A DNA stretch of 64,000 bases, taken from contig NZ_BMQJ01000007.1 in NCBI RefSeq assembly GCF_014648055.1, positions 249,046 through 313,045 on the forward strand. Reading direction: 5' to 3'. The notes under the pieces are model-generated. The model was not told the DNA's origin and searched no databases. It saw only the letters and a program-made list of their open reading frames with translations. Below, one piece after another: positions 36,579-45,407 of the stretch (its first letter is position 1; every line of letters begins with the position of its first letter). The DNA comes from Streptosporangium pseudovulgare (GTDB taxonomy: Bacteria; Actinomycetota; Actinomycetes; Streptosporangiales; Streptosporangiaceae). A program made the translations under genes and the position numbers.

Positions 36579-37745
36579 ATGACCCCCCACCGTGCCATCG
36601 CCGCCGTCTTCGCCCTCCACGGCGCCGTCGCGGGCAGCCTGGCCACCCGCATCCCCTGGATCCAGGACCACCTCGGCCTCAGCCCGGCCACCCTCGGCTT
36701 CGTCCTGTTCTGCCCGTCGATCGGTGCCTTCGTGGGGATGCCGATGGCCGCCCGCCTGGCCCACCGCCTCGGCGGGACCACCGCCACCCGCCTCCTGATC
36801 ACCGTGTGGTGCGCGGGCCTCGCGCTGCCCGCCCTCATGCCCGCGCCCGCCTGGCTGTTCCCCACGTTCCTGCTGTACGGCGCCGCCGCCGGCATGAGCG
36901 ACGTGGTGATGAACTCCCACGCCGTGGTGGTCGAGCGGCACCTCGGGCGGTCCATCATGTCCGGGCTGCACGGCATGTGGAGCGTGGGCAGCCTGGTCGC
37001 CGCCGGAGCCGGAGCCCTGGCCGCCCAGGCGGAGATCGACGCCCGCCTGCACCTCGGGGTGACCGCGCTCGTGCTGGTCGCCCTCGCCGCCGTCGCGGGG
37101 CGCGGCCTGCTGGCCGACACCACTTCCGCCGGCACCCCGGTGCCGCGCCGCTTCGCCCTGCCCTCGCGGGCCGTCGCGATCATCGGACTCCTCGGATTCT
37201 GCGCCACCTTCGCCGAGGGGTCGAGCACGAACTGGTCCGCCCTCTACCTGACCGAGGTGACCGACGCCGGGCCCGGCGTCGCCGCCGCCGGCTACACGGT
37301 CTTCATGTTCTGCATGGCGGGCACCCGCCTCGCCGGGGACCTGTTCGTCCGGCGCTTCGGACCGGTGGCGACCGTCAGGGCCGGCGGCGTCGTGGCCGCG
37401 ATCGGCGGCGCCGTCGTGGTCGCCTCCCGCGCGCCCGCCCTGGGCATCGCCGGATTCGCCCTGCTCGGGCTCGGCATCGCGGTGATCGTGCCGCTGGTGT
37501 TCGTCACGGCCGGCAAAACCGGTCCGACGCCGGGGGACGGCGTGGCGGGCGTCGCGACCATCACGTACCTGTCGGGGCTGCTCGCCCCCGCCGTCACCGG
37601 CTGGATCGCGGACGGCCTGTCCTACCCGGCGGCGTTCGGGGTGATCACCGGTGTGATCGTGCTGGTGCCGCTCCTGGCCGCGGCCCTGCGCCCGCGCACC
37701 GCGGCCTCCGCCCCGGAACCGGCGGCCCCGGCGGGCCGCGGGTAG
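36579..37745 (+). CDS. Major facilitator superfamily transporter
   Basis: A 388-residue membrane protein with about 12 hydrophobic segments. The N-terminal half has RIPWIQDHLGLSPATLG and FCPSIGAFVGMPMAARLAHRLG, a motif A equivalent, and YGAAAGMSDVVMNSHAVVVE, typical of the YbjJ-like MFS branch that is poorly characterised. It ends after an alanine-rich tail. Divergent from the ROK repressor. Export or uptake of a sugar-like compound is inferred from that pairing only. Confidence 0.88.
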   Translation: MTPHRAIAAVFALHGAVAGSLATRIPWIQDHLGLSPATLGFVLFCPSIGAFVGMPMAARLAHRLGGTTATRLLITVWCAGLALPALMPAPAWLFPTFLLYGAAAGMSDVVMNSHAVVVERHLGRSIMSGLHGMWSVGSLVAAGAGALAAQAEIDARLHLGVTALVLVALAAVAGRGLLADTTSAGTPVPRRFALPSRAVAIIGLLGFCATFAEGSSTNWSALYLTEVTDAGPGVAAAGYTVFMFCMAGTRLAGDLFVRRFGPVATVRAGGVVAAIGGAVVVASRAPALGIAGFALLGLGIAVIVPLVFVTAGKTGPTPGDGVAGVATITYLSGLLAPAVTGWIADGLSYPAAFGVITGVIVLVPLLAAALRPRTAASAPEPAAPAGRG

Positions 37746-37773
37746 CGGCGGCCCTCATAGGCCGCGGGTAGCG

Positions 37774-37791
37774 GCGGTCCTCGCGGACCGC
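37774..37791 (+). terminator. Hairpin after the MFS gene
   Basis: GCGGTCC, loop TCGC, GGACCGC: a perfect 7-bp stem 28 bases after the MFS stop, without a U tract. It lies in the second of two direct copies of a roughly 26-bp sequence (GCCGCGGGTAGCGGCGG) that span the stop codon. Confidence 0.5.
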
Positions 37792-37919
37792 GCCGTTCCC
37801 GGCGCAGGAGTACGGCAAGTTCCGGCTGAACCAGAGCTAATACTGTCGAACTTCTCCCCGAATCCGGCGGTCCAACCGGGTGAAGTCCATACGGGGGACT
37901 CGTCGACTCGGGAGGTCCG

Positions 37920-39035
37920 ATGAGGACGAAGGTCGCAGTGGCCACGGCGGCGATCCTGGCCGCCGCGGCACTCGGAGGGATCCAGGTCGCGAACGCCGCA
38001 CCGGCGCCGCAGGCGGGGGCGGCGCCGTACACCGGGACCGCGCCCCACCCGGGGGCGGCGCCGTACGGTGAAGCGGGACCTCATGCCGGCGCGGCGCCGT
38101 ACACCGGGACCGCGCACGACACGGGCATGGAGCGCCACGCGGACGCGGTGCCGCACTCGGAAGCGGTCCGGTACGCCTCGGTGCGAGGCTGCTCCGACAA
38201 GCACGAGGTGCAGTACCCCTGCGGGAAGTGGCGCCTGGTCACCCACGGGGGTGAACGCCGGGGACTGGCGGACGCCCGCATCACGCCGCTGGACGCGAAA
38301 GGCAGGCCGCAGAAGTACTCCGTCGCGCCGATCGAGGTCAGCGGCAACGGCCTGCACGTCGCCTACTTCAGGAAGTCCGACGGCCGGCTGGTCGTCCGGG
38401 AGATCGGCGGGAAGGTCCGCGCCATGGCCGGCGCGCTGCCCGCCCGCGTCGGGATGGACGACGTCACCCTGATCCTGTCCCAGGACGGCGCCCGCCTGGC
38501 GGTCGTCCTCCCCGAGGACCGGAAGCTGCCCACCCGGGTGTACGACACCGCGAGCGGCGCGCCGCTCTGGACCGTGCCGTGGAACCGGGTGCTTCTCGGG
38601 TTCAGCGCCGACGACGACGAGCTTCTGGCGTACGGCGAGACCACCGAGACGACCCTGCGCGTCCTCGGACCGTCCGGAGAACGGCTGCGCGGCCGGACCC
38701 TGGACAAGGAGGGCGTCTACGCCCCCTACGGCCTCGCCGCGGACGGCGCGACCGTGGTGACGGCGCAGGAGAAGCGCGGCCGGTGGGACGTCGTCGTCCA
38801 CGACCTCGCGTCGGGCAGGGTGCTGACCCGGGTGCCGGTCGGCAGGAGCGCGCCCGAAACCCTGGCCTGGACGGGGCCGGAGCAGGTCACCGCCCACTTC
38901 GTCACGTACGACGGAAGCTCCCGGCCGGCCCGGGTGCGCGTCCTGCGGATCGACACGGCCACGAAGAAGACCAGGGTCCGGGAGTCCTACAAGGTGCTGT
39001 CCGACACGATCGCGTTCGCCGCCTGCGGCGGCTGA
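37920..39035 (+). CDS. Secreted propeller-like protein
   Basis: A 371-residue protein with a Sec signal peptide (KVAVATAAILAAAALGG, predicted cut after ANA near residue 26) and a low-complexity GAAPYTGTAPHPGAAPY repeat zone to about residue 75. The mature part repeats strand patterns such as LHVAYFRKSDGRLVVREIGGK, GARLAVVLPEDRKLPTRVYD and LLAYGETTETTLRVL, as in TolB/WD40-type beta propellers. Two cysteines (GCSD, YPCG) lie near its start and one (AACGG) at the very end. The ribosome site GGGAGG lies upstream of the ATG. No enzymatic motif; an extracellular binding role is possible. Confidence 0.82.
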   Translation: MRTKVAVATAAILAAAALGGIQVANAAPAPQAGAAPYTGTAPHPGAAPYGEAGPHAGAAPYTGTAHDTGMERHADAVPHSEAVRYASVRGCSDKHEVQYPCGKWRLVTHGGERRGLADARITPLDAKGRPQKYSVAPIEVSGNGLHVAYFRKSDGRLVVREIGGKVRAMAGALPARVGMDDVTLILSQDGARLAVVLPEDRKLPTRVYDTASGAPLWTVPWNRVLLGFSADDDELLAYGETTETTLRVLGPSGERLRGRTLDKEGVYAPYGLAADGATVVTAQEKRGRWDVVVHDLASGRVLTRVPVGRSAPETLAWTGPEQVTAHFVTYDGSSRPARVRVLRIDTATKKTRVRESYKVLSDTIAFAACGG

Positions 39036-39046
39036 CCGTACCCGGC

Positions 39047-39070
39047 CCGCGGGGCGTTCCGGCCCCGCGG
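39047..39070 (+). terminator. Strong GC hairpin after the secreted protein gene
   Basis: CCGCGGGGC, loop GTTCCG, GCCCCGCGG: a perfect 9-bp stem 12 bases after the stop codon at 39035, with no U tract, as is common for actinobacterial terminators. It also separates the convergent methyltransferase gene. Confidence 0.65.
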
Positions 39071-39121
39071 ACGGCGGTCTCGCGGACGCCGTGGCCCGGG
39101 TGGTGGGGCGGGTGCTGCGCT

Positions 39122-39829
39122 TCAGACGGTGGCGGGCTTGCGGGCGGCGAACCGCTCGATGACGCCGAGCTTAAGGCGTTCGTGGCGCTCGATCCCGAAT
39201 CCCATCGCGCGCACCCCCGGCAGCGGCCGGCGGCGGTAGTGCTCGCCCTGCAGCGGCACGGACACGGCGTCGGCCAGCGCCTGCAGCACCCGGACCGGCC
39301 AGGAGGTCGAGACCACGTGATCGGCCAGGAGCAGCAGACCACCCGGCCGCAGGACCCGCGCCATCTCGGCGAGCGCCGCCCCGTCGTCGGGGATGGCGCA
39401 CAGCGAGAACGTGCAGACGACCGTGTCGAAGCGCCCGTCGGGGAACTCCAGCGCCCGCGCGTCGCCCTGCCGCAGGTCGGCCGCCAGACCGAGGTCACGG
39501 GCCCGGCGGCGGGCGACCGCGAGCATGGGGTCGCTCCGCTCCACCCCGGTCAGCCGGACGCCGGACGGGTAGTGGGAAAGGTTGAGGCCGGTGCCGGCGG
39601 CCACCTCCAGCACGTCGCCGGCCGCCTGCCGGCACAGCCACCGGCGGGTGTCGCCGAAGAACCTGCGTTCCACGGACGCCATCCGCCGGTCGTAGGATCC
39701 GGCCTGCCGGTCCCAGTACCGGCGCAGCCGCTTCTCCCGGTCGTTCTCTTCCGCCCGCCCGTGTCCCACCGCCGAGGAGTCCGCCACCGCTTCAGCGTAA
39801 CTCCTCCCGAACCGGGTGTTTCGGGTCAT
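39122..39829 (-). CDS. Class I SAM-dependent methyltransferase (UbiE-like)
   Basis: A 235-residue enzyme. Motif I is VLEVAAGTGLNL, followed by LTGVERSDPMLAVARRRA (motif II), LRQGDARALEFPDGRFDTVVCTFSLC (motif III) and LRPGGLLLLADHV. This is the Methyltransf_11 pattern seen in small-molecule and lipid methyltransferases; the YWDRQAGSYDRR start is typical of that group. It follows the lipoprotein gene by 21 bp on the same strand and may belong to that operon, though a functional link is not obvious. Substrate unknown. Confidence 0.9.
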   Translation of the reverse strand: MTRNTRFGRSYAEAVADSSAVGHGRAEENDREKRLRRYWDRQAGSYDRRMASVERRFFGDTRRWLCRQAAGDVLEVAAGTGLNLSHYPSGVRLTGVERSDPMLAVARRRARDLGLAADLRQGDARALEFPDGRFDTVVCTFSLCAIPDDGAALAEMARVLRPGGLLLLADHVVSTSWPVRVLQALADAVSVPLQGEHYRRRPLPGVRAMGFGIERHERLKLGVIERFAARKPATV

Positions 39830-39850
39830 GGCGAAGCCGTATCCCCGACG

Positions 39851-40444
39851 CTAGGCACCGGGCGTGCACCCGTGGAGCAGGCCGTAACGCTTCTGCGCGA
39901 TCCGCATCAACTCGACCATGTCCTTGATCCCGTCTCGTCCCTTGGATACCTTGGCCAGGGCGAGATCTATGATCCGGTCCTTGCCGCCGCAGGAGAATCG
40001 GGCGGTCACCTGGTAGGGACGATCGCTGAACGGCCCCTCCGGGAAGTAGACGGCATACCCCTCACCGAGGTCAGACGACAGCTTCATCGCTCCGTGCCTG
40101 GTGAAAACCTTGCGCCTGTCGTCCATGAGGTCGTCGAGATATTCAGGCGACGAACCGGCGGTCTCCCGTATCCATACGACTTCCAGCAGACCGGGCCCGG
40201 TGGTGGGAACCAGGCAGTCGCCGTCCTCGCCGGTACCGTTCGTCCTCTCCTCAAGGGGCCCGGCCACACCGCCGGCCAAGCGGAATGCTCGTTCAGGGAC
40301 CAGCCCGCAAAGGTAGGGAGCCGAATCAGCGATCATTTCCGTGTTATCCGGCGTGGGCGTGGAAACACCTTCGTTCTTCATGGTGCATGCCGAGGTGATC
40401 AGCAGCCCCAGAAGGAGCGGAACGCCGAGCCGGGGAAGCCTCAC
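39851..40444 (-). CDS. Small lipoprotein, DUF3558-like
   Basis: A 197-residue protein with a lipoprotein signal (GVPLLLGLLITSACT; lipobox TSAC, cysteine near residue 20). The mature domain has YLCGLVPERAFRLAGG and GDCLVPTTGPGLLEVVW, a pair of cysteines placed as in DUF3558 lipoproteins of actinobacteria, plus VTARFSCGGKDR and GLLHGCTPGA. GTG start overlaps the stop of the upstream gene (GTGA). It is the third gene of the WXG100-like operon, so it may anchor or assist export of those products at the membrane. Confidence 0.82.
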   Translation of the reverse strand: MRLPRLGVPLLLGLLITSACTMKNEGVSTPTPDNTEMIADSAPYLCGLVPERAFRLAGGVAGPLEERTNGTGEDGDCLVPTTGPGLLEVVWIRETAGSSPEYLDDLMDDRRKVFTRHGAMKLSSDLGEGYAVYFPEGPFSDRPYQVTARFSCGGKDRIIDLALAKVSKGRDGIKDMVELMRIAQKRYGLLHGCTPGA

Positions 40445-42669
40445 TTGCCACCTTCCTGGGAAGCAGGAATCCTTAGGTTGAGGTAGTCATCCACATCACT
40501 GGTCCTGCGGAAGGTGCCGCTGAACCGATCGAACAGATCCTGGCTCGCGCCGTTCCTGCTGACCCAGCGGAGGAAGCCGCTGTACTCCTCGGGTTTCATC
40601 TCCGTGAATGGTTTGATCATCGGCGGGGAACCGGTCGCGAACGGTTGTCCTTTCAATTCGATCCCGTCGAGCAGGCCCTTCTGCAGCATGGTGGTGGCGA
40701 TCATCTGCTCGGTCAGTTTTTCCACCGCGAGCCGGTCGTTCGCCAAAGTCTGATAGGCCGCTCCCAGATCCAGCCCCTGGTCCGACACCTGCTGTGCGAT
40801 CCGCTTGGCGGCCTGGTCGTAGCCCGCGCCGGTCGCCTTGTCATACGACTTGGTGAGCAGCGAGCCGAAGGCACCGGTGGCCAACTCACCCACCTGCTTG
40901 GCGCCCGGCACCGGGAACATCCCGATGGCGTCGCGCACCATCGTCTGCAGCGCTTCGCTGGCCTTCTTGTCGTCCAGCCCCTCGGCGATCAGCGCCTGAC
41001 GCCTGATCTCCACGATGTGCCCGAAGGGGCGTGCCTCACCCACGATGCCATCGAGGAGGAACTGCCGGACGTCGTCCTTACCGACGCGGCCGTCCTCGTC
41101 GAAGTCGTACGTCTTCAGGTCTGCCGCGCTGAATCCCAGCTCCTTCAGGTTCGACTTCTCCAAGCCGACCGGGGGCATCTTGTCCAGGGCCGCCCTCATG
41201 TGCTCGGTCTGCGCCCGGATCAGCGCCTCGTATCCGGCATCGTCCCGGGCTGCCAGCGCCAGTGCGTACGACATGTCCTTGGCGTCGGCCTTGCCGAAGG
41301 TGGCGTGGTTGAGCAGGAGGCTGGAGACCTGGCCGATGTTGGCCGCGATCGCCCGGGCCAGCGGGTAGCGCAGCGGGGCGAGCCGGTCGAACGCGGCCCG
41401 GTCGGTGATCTCCAGGTTGCCGTCACCGGCCTTGCCGAAGACACGCTGCGCCTGGTCGGCCGCCGCCTTGGTCAGTTCGGCGGCCAGTTTCCTGGAGGTG
41501 GCGTCCTGGCCCGTGGTGGCCGCCAGCAGCACCTGGCTGAACGGTCCGTGACCGTCGCTGTAGGCGAAGGCGTCCAGCCGGGTGGTGAGCAGGTAGCTCA
41601 GCACGGACTCCTTCCGGCCCGCGGGGGTGTGGTCCAGCAGTGCCCGGGACGCCTCCCCGCTCGATCCGGCGGCGTGGAACAGGTCGTCCACGACCGCGGA
41701 CTTGACCTGTTTTCCGGGCCGGGTCACGACCCCCTGACCGGGCCGCAGCAGCGTGCCCAGCCCCAGCGCGGCGGCCAGGTCGAACATCGGGACCTGCCTG
41801 CCACCGCCGACGGCCTGTCCGAGTTTGTCCTTGCTCGCCGCCCACCTGCGTTCGTACTGCTCCTTCTCGTAGGCGATCGCGTCGCGGCCGACGGTCTCCA
41901 TGAACTTCGCGGAGAACGGCGGCCGGCCGTCGTGACCGCGCCATGCCAGCGCCTGGGACTGGTAGCCCGCGTACTTCACATTCCCTGCGGTGTGTTCCGC
42001 CCGGCCCTGTGCGGCGAGTTCCTTGAGGAAGTCGTCGCCCGCGTACGCCTTGCCCTTCGGGTCCGTGCCGGTCGCGAGGGCCGTGCCGAGCAGGCGGAGG
42101 GCCTGCTTGCCCTGGGCGGACAGGGCGGCCACGCCCACGGTGTCACCGTGGTCCAGGCCGTCCCGCAGTCGCTCCGCGAGGGTGGCGGGCAGTTCGGTGA
42201 CGCCCTTGGCACCCAGTTTCCGCAGGAAGACCTTGGCGAACTCGGGGTCCGCGCCCCGGTCTGCGTACTTCTGCAGGGTGGCGAGTGCCGTGACGTCCCC
42301 GCCCGCTGCCTGCCTGGCCGCCCGGGAAGCCACGGTGCCGTCCAGCAACCCCTGGGCCGCGTTCAGCCCGTCGGGCATCTCCAGGAACGATCCCTTGACC
42401 GTGGAGGCGCCGAAGACGACGTCCTGCTTCTCCATCTCGCGGACCAGTGCCTGCCTGCGTCGCAGGTCCTCGGCCTGTTTGCCGACGCGGCCGGCCAGTT
42501 CGCGCAGGCGCAGCGCCGGGGAGGTGTCCAGCCCCGCGCCCTGCAGTTCGCCGTACAGCGACTGGGCCAGCCGTTCGAGCTGACCGGCGGCCTGGGTGTG
42601 CTTTCCCGCCATGGTGTCGAACTCGGGCTGCTTGACGCCGGTGAAGTCCGCGGAGCTCGCGCCGGTCAC
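40441..42669 (-). CDS. Large WXG-operon protein with an EF-hand
   Basis: The GTG start overlaps the stop of the WXG100-like gene (GTGA), giving 742 residues; the open frame beyond it overlaps the small gene and is not used. The N-terminal 110 residues are helical with heptad-like spacing (AAGQLERLAQSLYGEL, LRRRQALVREMEKQ), as in LXG/WXG-type secretion substrates. The middle is a helical domain (DPEFAKVFLRKLGAKGVTEL and onwards) common in uncharacterised actinobacterial proteins. A good EF-hand loop, DFDEDGRVGKDDV, lies near residue 520. No toxin active site was identified. Secretion through a type VII-like system is inferred from the partner gene. Confidence 0.78.
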   Translation of the reverse strand: MTGASSADFTGVKQPEFDTMAGKHTQAAGQLERLAQSLYGELQGAGLDTSPALRLRELAGRVGKQAEDLRRRQALVREMEKQDVVFGASTVKGSFLEMPDGLNAAQGLLDGTVASRAARQAAGGDVTALATLQKYADRGADPEFAKVFLRKLGAKGVTELPATLAERLRDGLDHGDTVGVAALSAQGKQALRLLGTALATGTDPKGKAYAGDDFLKELAAQGRAEHTAGNVKYAGYQSQALAWRGHDGRPPFSAKFMETVGRDAIAYEKEQYERRWAASKDKLGQAVGGGRQVPMFDLAAALGLGTLLRPGQGVVTRPGKQVKSAVVDDLFHAAGSSGEASRALLDHTPAGRKESVLSYLLTTRLDAFAYSDGHGPFSQVLLAATTGQDATSRKLAAELTKAAADQAQRVFGKAGDGNLEITDRAAFDRLAPLRYPLARAIAANIGQVSSLLLNHATFGKADAKDMSYALALAARDDAGYEALIRAQTEHMRAALDKMPPVGLEKSNLKELGFSAADLKTYDFDEDGRVGKDDVRQFLLDGIVGEARPFGHIVEIRRQALIAEGLDDKKASEALQTMVRDAIGMFPVPGAKQVGELATGAFGSLLTKSYDKATGAGYDQAAKRIAQQVSDQGLDLGAAYQTLANDRLAVEKLTEQMIATTMLQKGLLDGIELKGQPFATGSPPMIKPFTEMKPEEYSGFLRWVSRNGASQDLFDRFSGTFRRTSDVDDYLNLRIPASQEGGK

Positions 42670-42920
42670 TGCTTGCCCGATGACGCGGCCGGCAGGGAGG
42701 CGAGTTTCGTCTGCGCGCTGTGCACCGCGCTGGTGAGCAGCGCACGCAGTTCCCGCTGGGCGGCGTGTATCTCGGTGCCGAAGCGGCTGCCGGTGGGGCC
42801 CACCCACGCGTCGTTCTCCATCAGCCGGCAGGACGGGTCGAGCACCGACCAGTGCTCGTCCGACAGCCGCTGGATTCGTTCCACCACCGCCTGCATCGCC
42901 TCGCGGTCGAGACTGGCCAC
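42666..42920 (-). CDS. WXG100-like small helical protein
   Basis: 84 residues, GTG start with GGAG and a 6-base spacer. Two helices flank a turn WVGPTGSRFG, close to the WxG signature of ESAT-6/WXG100 proteins, with DREAMQAVVERIQRL before and FGTEIHAAQRELRALLTSA after. It precedes and overlaps the 742-residue protein, matching the usual small-partner-then-substrate order of type VII secretion cargo operons. No ESX machinery genes are in the window. Confidence 0.8.
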   Translation of the reverse strand: MASLDREAMQAVVERIQRLSDEHWSVLDPSCRLMENDAWVGPTGSRFGTEIHAAQRELRALLTSAVHSAQTKLASLPAASSGKQ

Positions 42921-42982
42921 ATCGATCTCCCGGGATGGCTTTCCGTACAGAAACGATCATGAGGCGGCCCCCGTGCCCGTTC

Positions 42983-43011
42983 AGATTAATCGCCCATCCA
43001 TTTACGAACAA
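42983..43011 (-). promoter_or_regulatory. Possible promoter of the WXG100-like operon
   Basis: TTGTTC, 17 bases, TAATCT on the minus strand, in an AT-rich 235-bp gap. A second overlapping choice (TTGCAA, 17 bases, TAAATG) is equally possible, so only the region is supported. Confidence 0.35.
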
Positions 43012-43155
43012 GGCATGAATTTTGCAATGTCGAATCACCGAATCGATGTATCAAAAAAATATGCCGCCGAAATCGGTGCGCCATGCTCGTCCGGCATGCC
43101 CCATGGGCGGCCGGAGGCGAACGGCCGGTCCTTGCGTCGTGCGCCGAGGTCCGGG

Positions 43156-44688
43156 TCACGTCAGGTGGCGTAGGGCGGCGCCGATGGCCGCCACGCCCGC
43201 CGCGATGTCGGCCGGCGTGCTGACCGCGTAGCCCAGGACGAGCCCGGGGCGGGAGGGGCACTGGCGGTGCCACGACAGCGGCTGGACCTTCACCCCGCGG
43301 GCGAGCGCGGCCGCGGCCAGGTCGGTGTCGGCGAAGTCCGCGTCGAAGGTGACCGTCACGTGCAGACCCGCCGCGGCGCCGTGCACGACGGCCCCCGGGA
43401 GGCGGGCCGCTATCGCCTCGACCATCGCGTCCCGGCGGCGGCGGTGGCGCCGCCGCAGGAAACGCAGGTGCCGTTCCATCTCCCCGGATTCCATCAGCCG
43501 TGCCAGCACCAGCTGCGGCAGTACGGCGTTGCCGAGGTCGGCGTACCGCTTGGCGTCCACGAGGGCGTCCCGGTATCGGCGGGGCGCGAGGACCCATCCC
43601 GTCCGCAGCGCGGGGGCCAGGAGCTTGGACACGCTGCCGGCGTAGCAGACCCGCCCGGGGAGCATCGTCCGCAGGGCCGGGACCGGGGGCCGGTCGTAGC
43701 GGTGCTCGGCGTCGTAGTCGTCCTCGATGACCAGCCCGCCGTCGGCGGCCCAGCGCACCAGCTCGCGGCGGCGTCCACCGCCGAGCACGACCCCGGTGGG
43801 GAACTGGTGCGCCGGGGTGACCAGTACGGCGGGGGCTCCCGACGCCCGCAGCTCCCCGACGCGGATCCCCTCGTCGTCGACGGGGACCGGCGGGGTGCCC
43901 ATCCCCCAGTGGCGCAGGTGCAGGCGGGCGCCGAGTGATCCCGGGTCCTCCACCGCGACCCGCCCGATCCCGTCGTCCTGGAGCACCCGCGCGAGCAGCG
44001 CGAGGGTCTGGGACGTGCCGGAGACGACGAGCACCTCGTCCGGGTCCGCCCTGATGCCGCGGTTGCGGACCAGCCAGTTGACCACGGCGAGACGCAGCTC
44101 CGGGGCCCCGCGCGGGTCACCGTACCCGAGTCCGGTCGCCGGGAGGCGGCCGAGCACCACACGCTCGGCGCGCAGCCATGCCGACCGCGGGAACGCCGCG
44201 AGGTCGGGCACGCCCGGTGACAGGTCGATCCGGGCTGGGACCGCGCGCAGCATGTCGAAGACGTCGTCCCCCGGCGGGGCGGCGAACGGCCCACCCGTCA
44301 CCGGCGCGGCGGGGACGGCGGGCCGCACCGGGAACGCGGACGGAGGAGCGGCCGCCGACGCGGCCACTGACGTGGGCGGCGGCGCGGTCATCGGGGTCGC
44401 GACGACGACCGTGCCGGCCCGGCCGCGCCCGGCGACGTGCCCGTCCTCCCTCAGCCGCTGGTACGCCTCGGTGACGACGCCACGCGACACCCCCAGCTCG
44501 CCGGCCAGGACCCGGGTGGCCGGCAGCCGGCTGCCCACCGGCAGGCTGCCGTCCGCCATGGCGAGCCGGAGCCGCCGGGCCAGCCAGTCGGCCAGCCCGC
44601 CCGCCGGGGCGTCGTCGATGTTCAACTGGAGGAAGTCCGAGCCGGACCTTATGGACCTGTCCTGTGCGTCGTCATTGGACCTTTCCAT
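43156..44688 (-). CDS. MocR-family regulator (GntR HTH plus aminotransferase domain)
   Basis: 510 residues from ATG 44688; an open frame extends upstream but crosses the divergent promoter region. The N-terminus is a GntR winged helix (PVGSRLPATRVLAGELGVSRGVVTEAYQRL), then an Ala/Pro-rich linker of about 60 residues, then a fold-type I aminotransferase domain: YGDPRGAPELRLAVVNWL, EDPGSLGAR, and EDDYDAEHRYDRPP with the PLP lysine expected in GSVSKLLAPALRTGW. PdxR/GabR/TauR are well-known members, which sense PLP plus an amino-acid-like ligand. It is divergent from the LysE-type exporter and the B3/B4 gene and probably activates them. Confidence 0.92.
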   Translation of the reverse strand: MERSNDDAQDRSIRSGSDFLQLNIDDAPAGGLADWLARRLRLAMADGSLPVGSRLPATRVLAGELGVSRGVVTEAYQRLREDGHVAGRGRAGTVVVATPMTAPPPTSVAASAAAPPSAFPVRPAVPAAPVTGGPFAAPPGDDVFDMLRAVPARIDLSPGVPDLAAFPRSAWLRAERVVLGRLPATGLGYGDPRGAPELRLAVVNWLVRNRGIRADPDEVLVVSGTSQTLALLARVLQDDGIGRVAVEDPGSLGARLHLRHWGMGTPPVPVDDEGIRVGELRASGAPAVLVTPAHQFPTGVVLGGGRRRELVRWAADGGLVIEDDYDAEHRYDRPPVPALRTMLPGRVCYAGSVSKLLAPALRTGWVLAPRRYRDALVDAKRYADLGNAVLPQLVLARLMESGEMERHLRFLRRRHRRRRDAMVEAIAARLPGAVVHGAAAGLHVTVTFDADFADTDLAAAALARGVKVQPLSWHRQCPSRPGLVLGYAVSTPADIAAGVAAIGAALRHLT

Positions 44689-44769
44689 CGGACCATTGTG
44701 GCGGCAGGGTGAACTCGCGAGCCGGGCGGCACCCACCCGGCGGGGACCGGACAACCTCGGAGGCGGACA

Positions 44770-45381
44770 GTGAGCGTCGCATTCCTGGTGACCGCGCTCA
44801 TCGTGGTCGCCACCCCCGGCACCGGCGTCGTCTACACGCTGTCGGCCGCCCTGTCCCAGGGGCGCCGCGCGAGCGTCGTCGCCGCGTTCGGCTGCACGCT
44901 GGGCGTCGTGCCGCACCTGGTGGCCACGGTCACCGGCCTGGCGGCGCTGCTGCACGCGAGCGCCGTGGCGTTCCAGGCCCTGAAGTACCTGGGGGTCGCC
45001 TACCTCCTCTACCTGGCGTGGGTCACGTTCAGGGACGGGGGCGCGGTCGTCGTGAGCGAGGACGCCGTTCCCCGCCCGGCCTCCGGGGTGATCCTCTACG
45101 GCGTGCTGGTCAACCTCCTCAACCCGAAGCTGACCATGTTCTTCCTGGCGTTCCTGCCGCAGTTCGTGAACACCGGCGACCCGGGCTCCACGGCCCGGAT
45201 GCTGGAGCTGAGCGTGGTCTTCATGCTGATCACCTTCGCCGTCTTCACCGTCTACGGGATCTTCGCCGCCTCGGTGCGCGATCAGGTCGTCTCCCGGCCG
45301 CGGGTGACGGCGTGGCTGGCGAGGGTCTTCGCCGCCTCCTTCGTCGCGCTCGGCGTCCGGCTCGCCCTCACCGACCGTTGA
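44770..45381 (+). CDS. LysE/RhtB-family amino acid exporter
   Basis: A 203-residue membrane protein with about six hydrophobic segments and the family signature near the N-terminus (TPGTGVVYTLSAALSQGRRASVVAAFGCTLG is its conserved stretch, here seen as TPGTGVVYT and GRRAS). NLLNPKLTMFFLAFLPQF is the second conserved element. GTG start with GGAGG six bases upstream. It is 26 bp from the B3/B4 gene and divergent from MocR, so amino-acid efflux under MocR control is the likely role. Confidence 0.92.
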   Translation: MSVAFLVTALIVVATPGTGVVYTLSAALSQGRRASVVAAFGCTLGVVPHLVATVTGLAALLHASAVAFQALKYLGVAYLLYLAWVTFRDGGAVVVSEDAVPRPASGVILYGVLVNLLNPKLTMFFLAFLPQFVNTGDPGSTARMLELSVVFMLITFAVFTVYGIFAASVRDQVVSRPRVTAWLARVFAASFVALGVRLALTDR

Positions 45382-45407
45382 CCCGACCCACGACAGAGGT
45401 CCATCCC

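Noticed and set aside
39122-39829. Second DNA methylase of a modification system
   Set aside because: It has UbiE-type small-molecule methyltransferase motifs and no NPPY/DPPY or PC motif.
42670-43038. Upstream extension of the 742-residue protein
   Set aside because: It would overlap the whole WXG100-like gene, whose start has a good ribosome site; the GTGA overlap gives the natural start.
44689-44955. Upstream extension of the MocR regulator
   Set aside because: It runs through the divergent promoter and into the LysE gene; the GntR domain begins just after ATG 44688.
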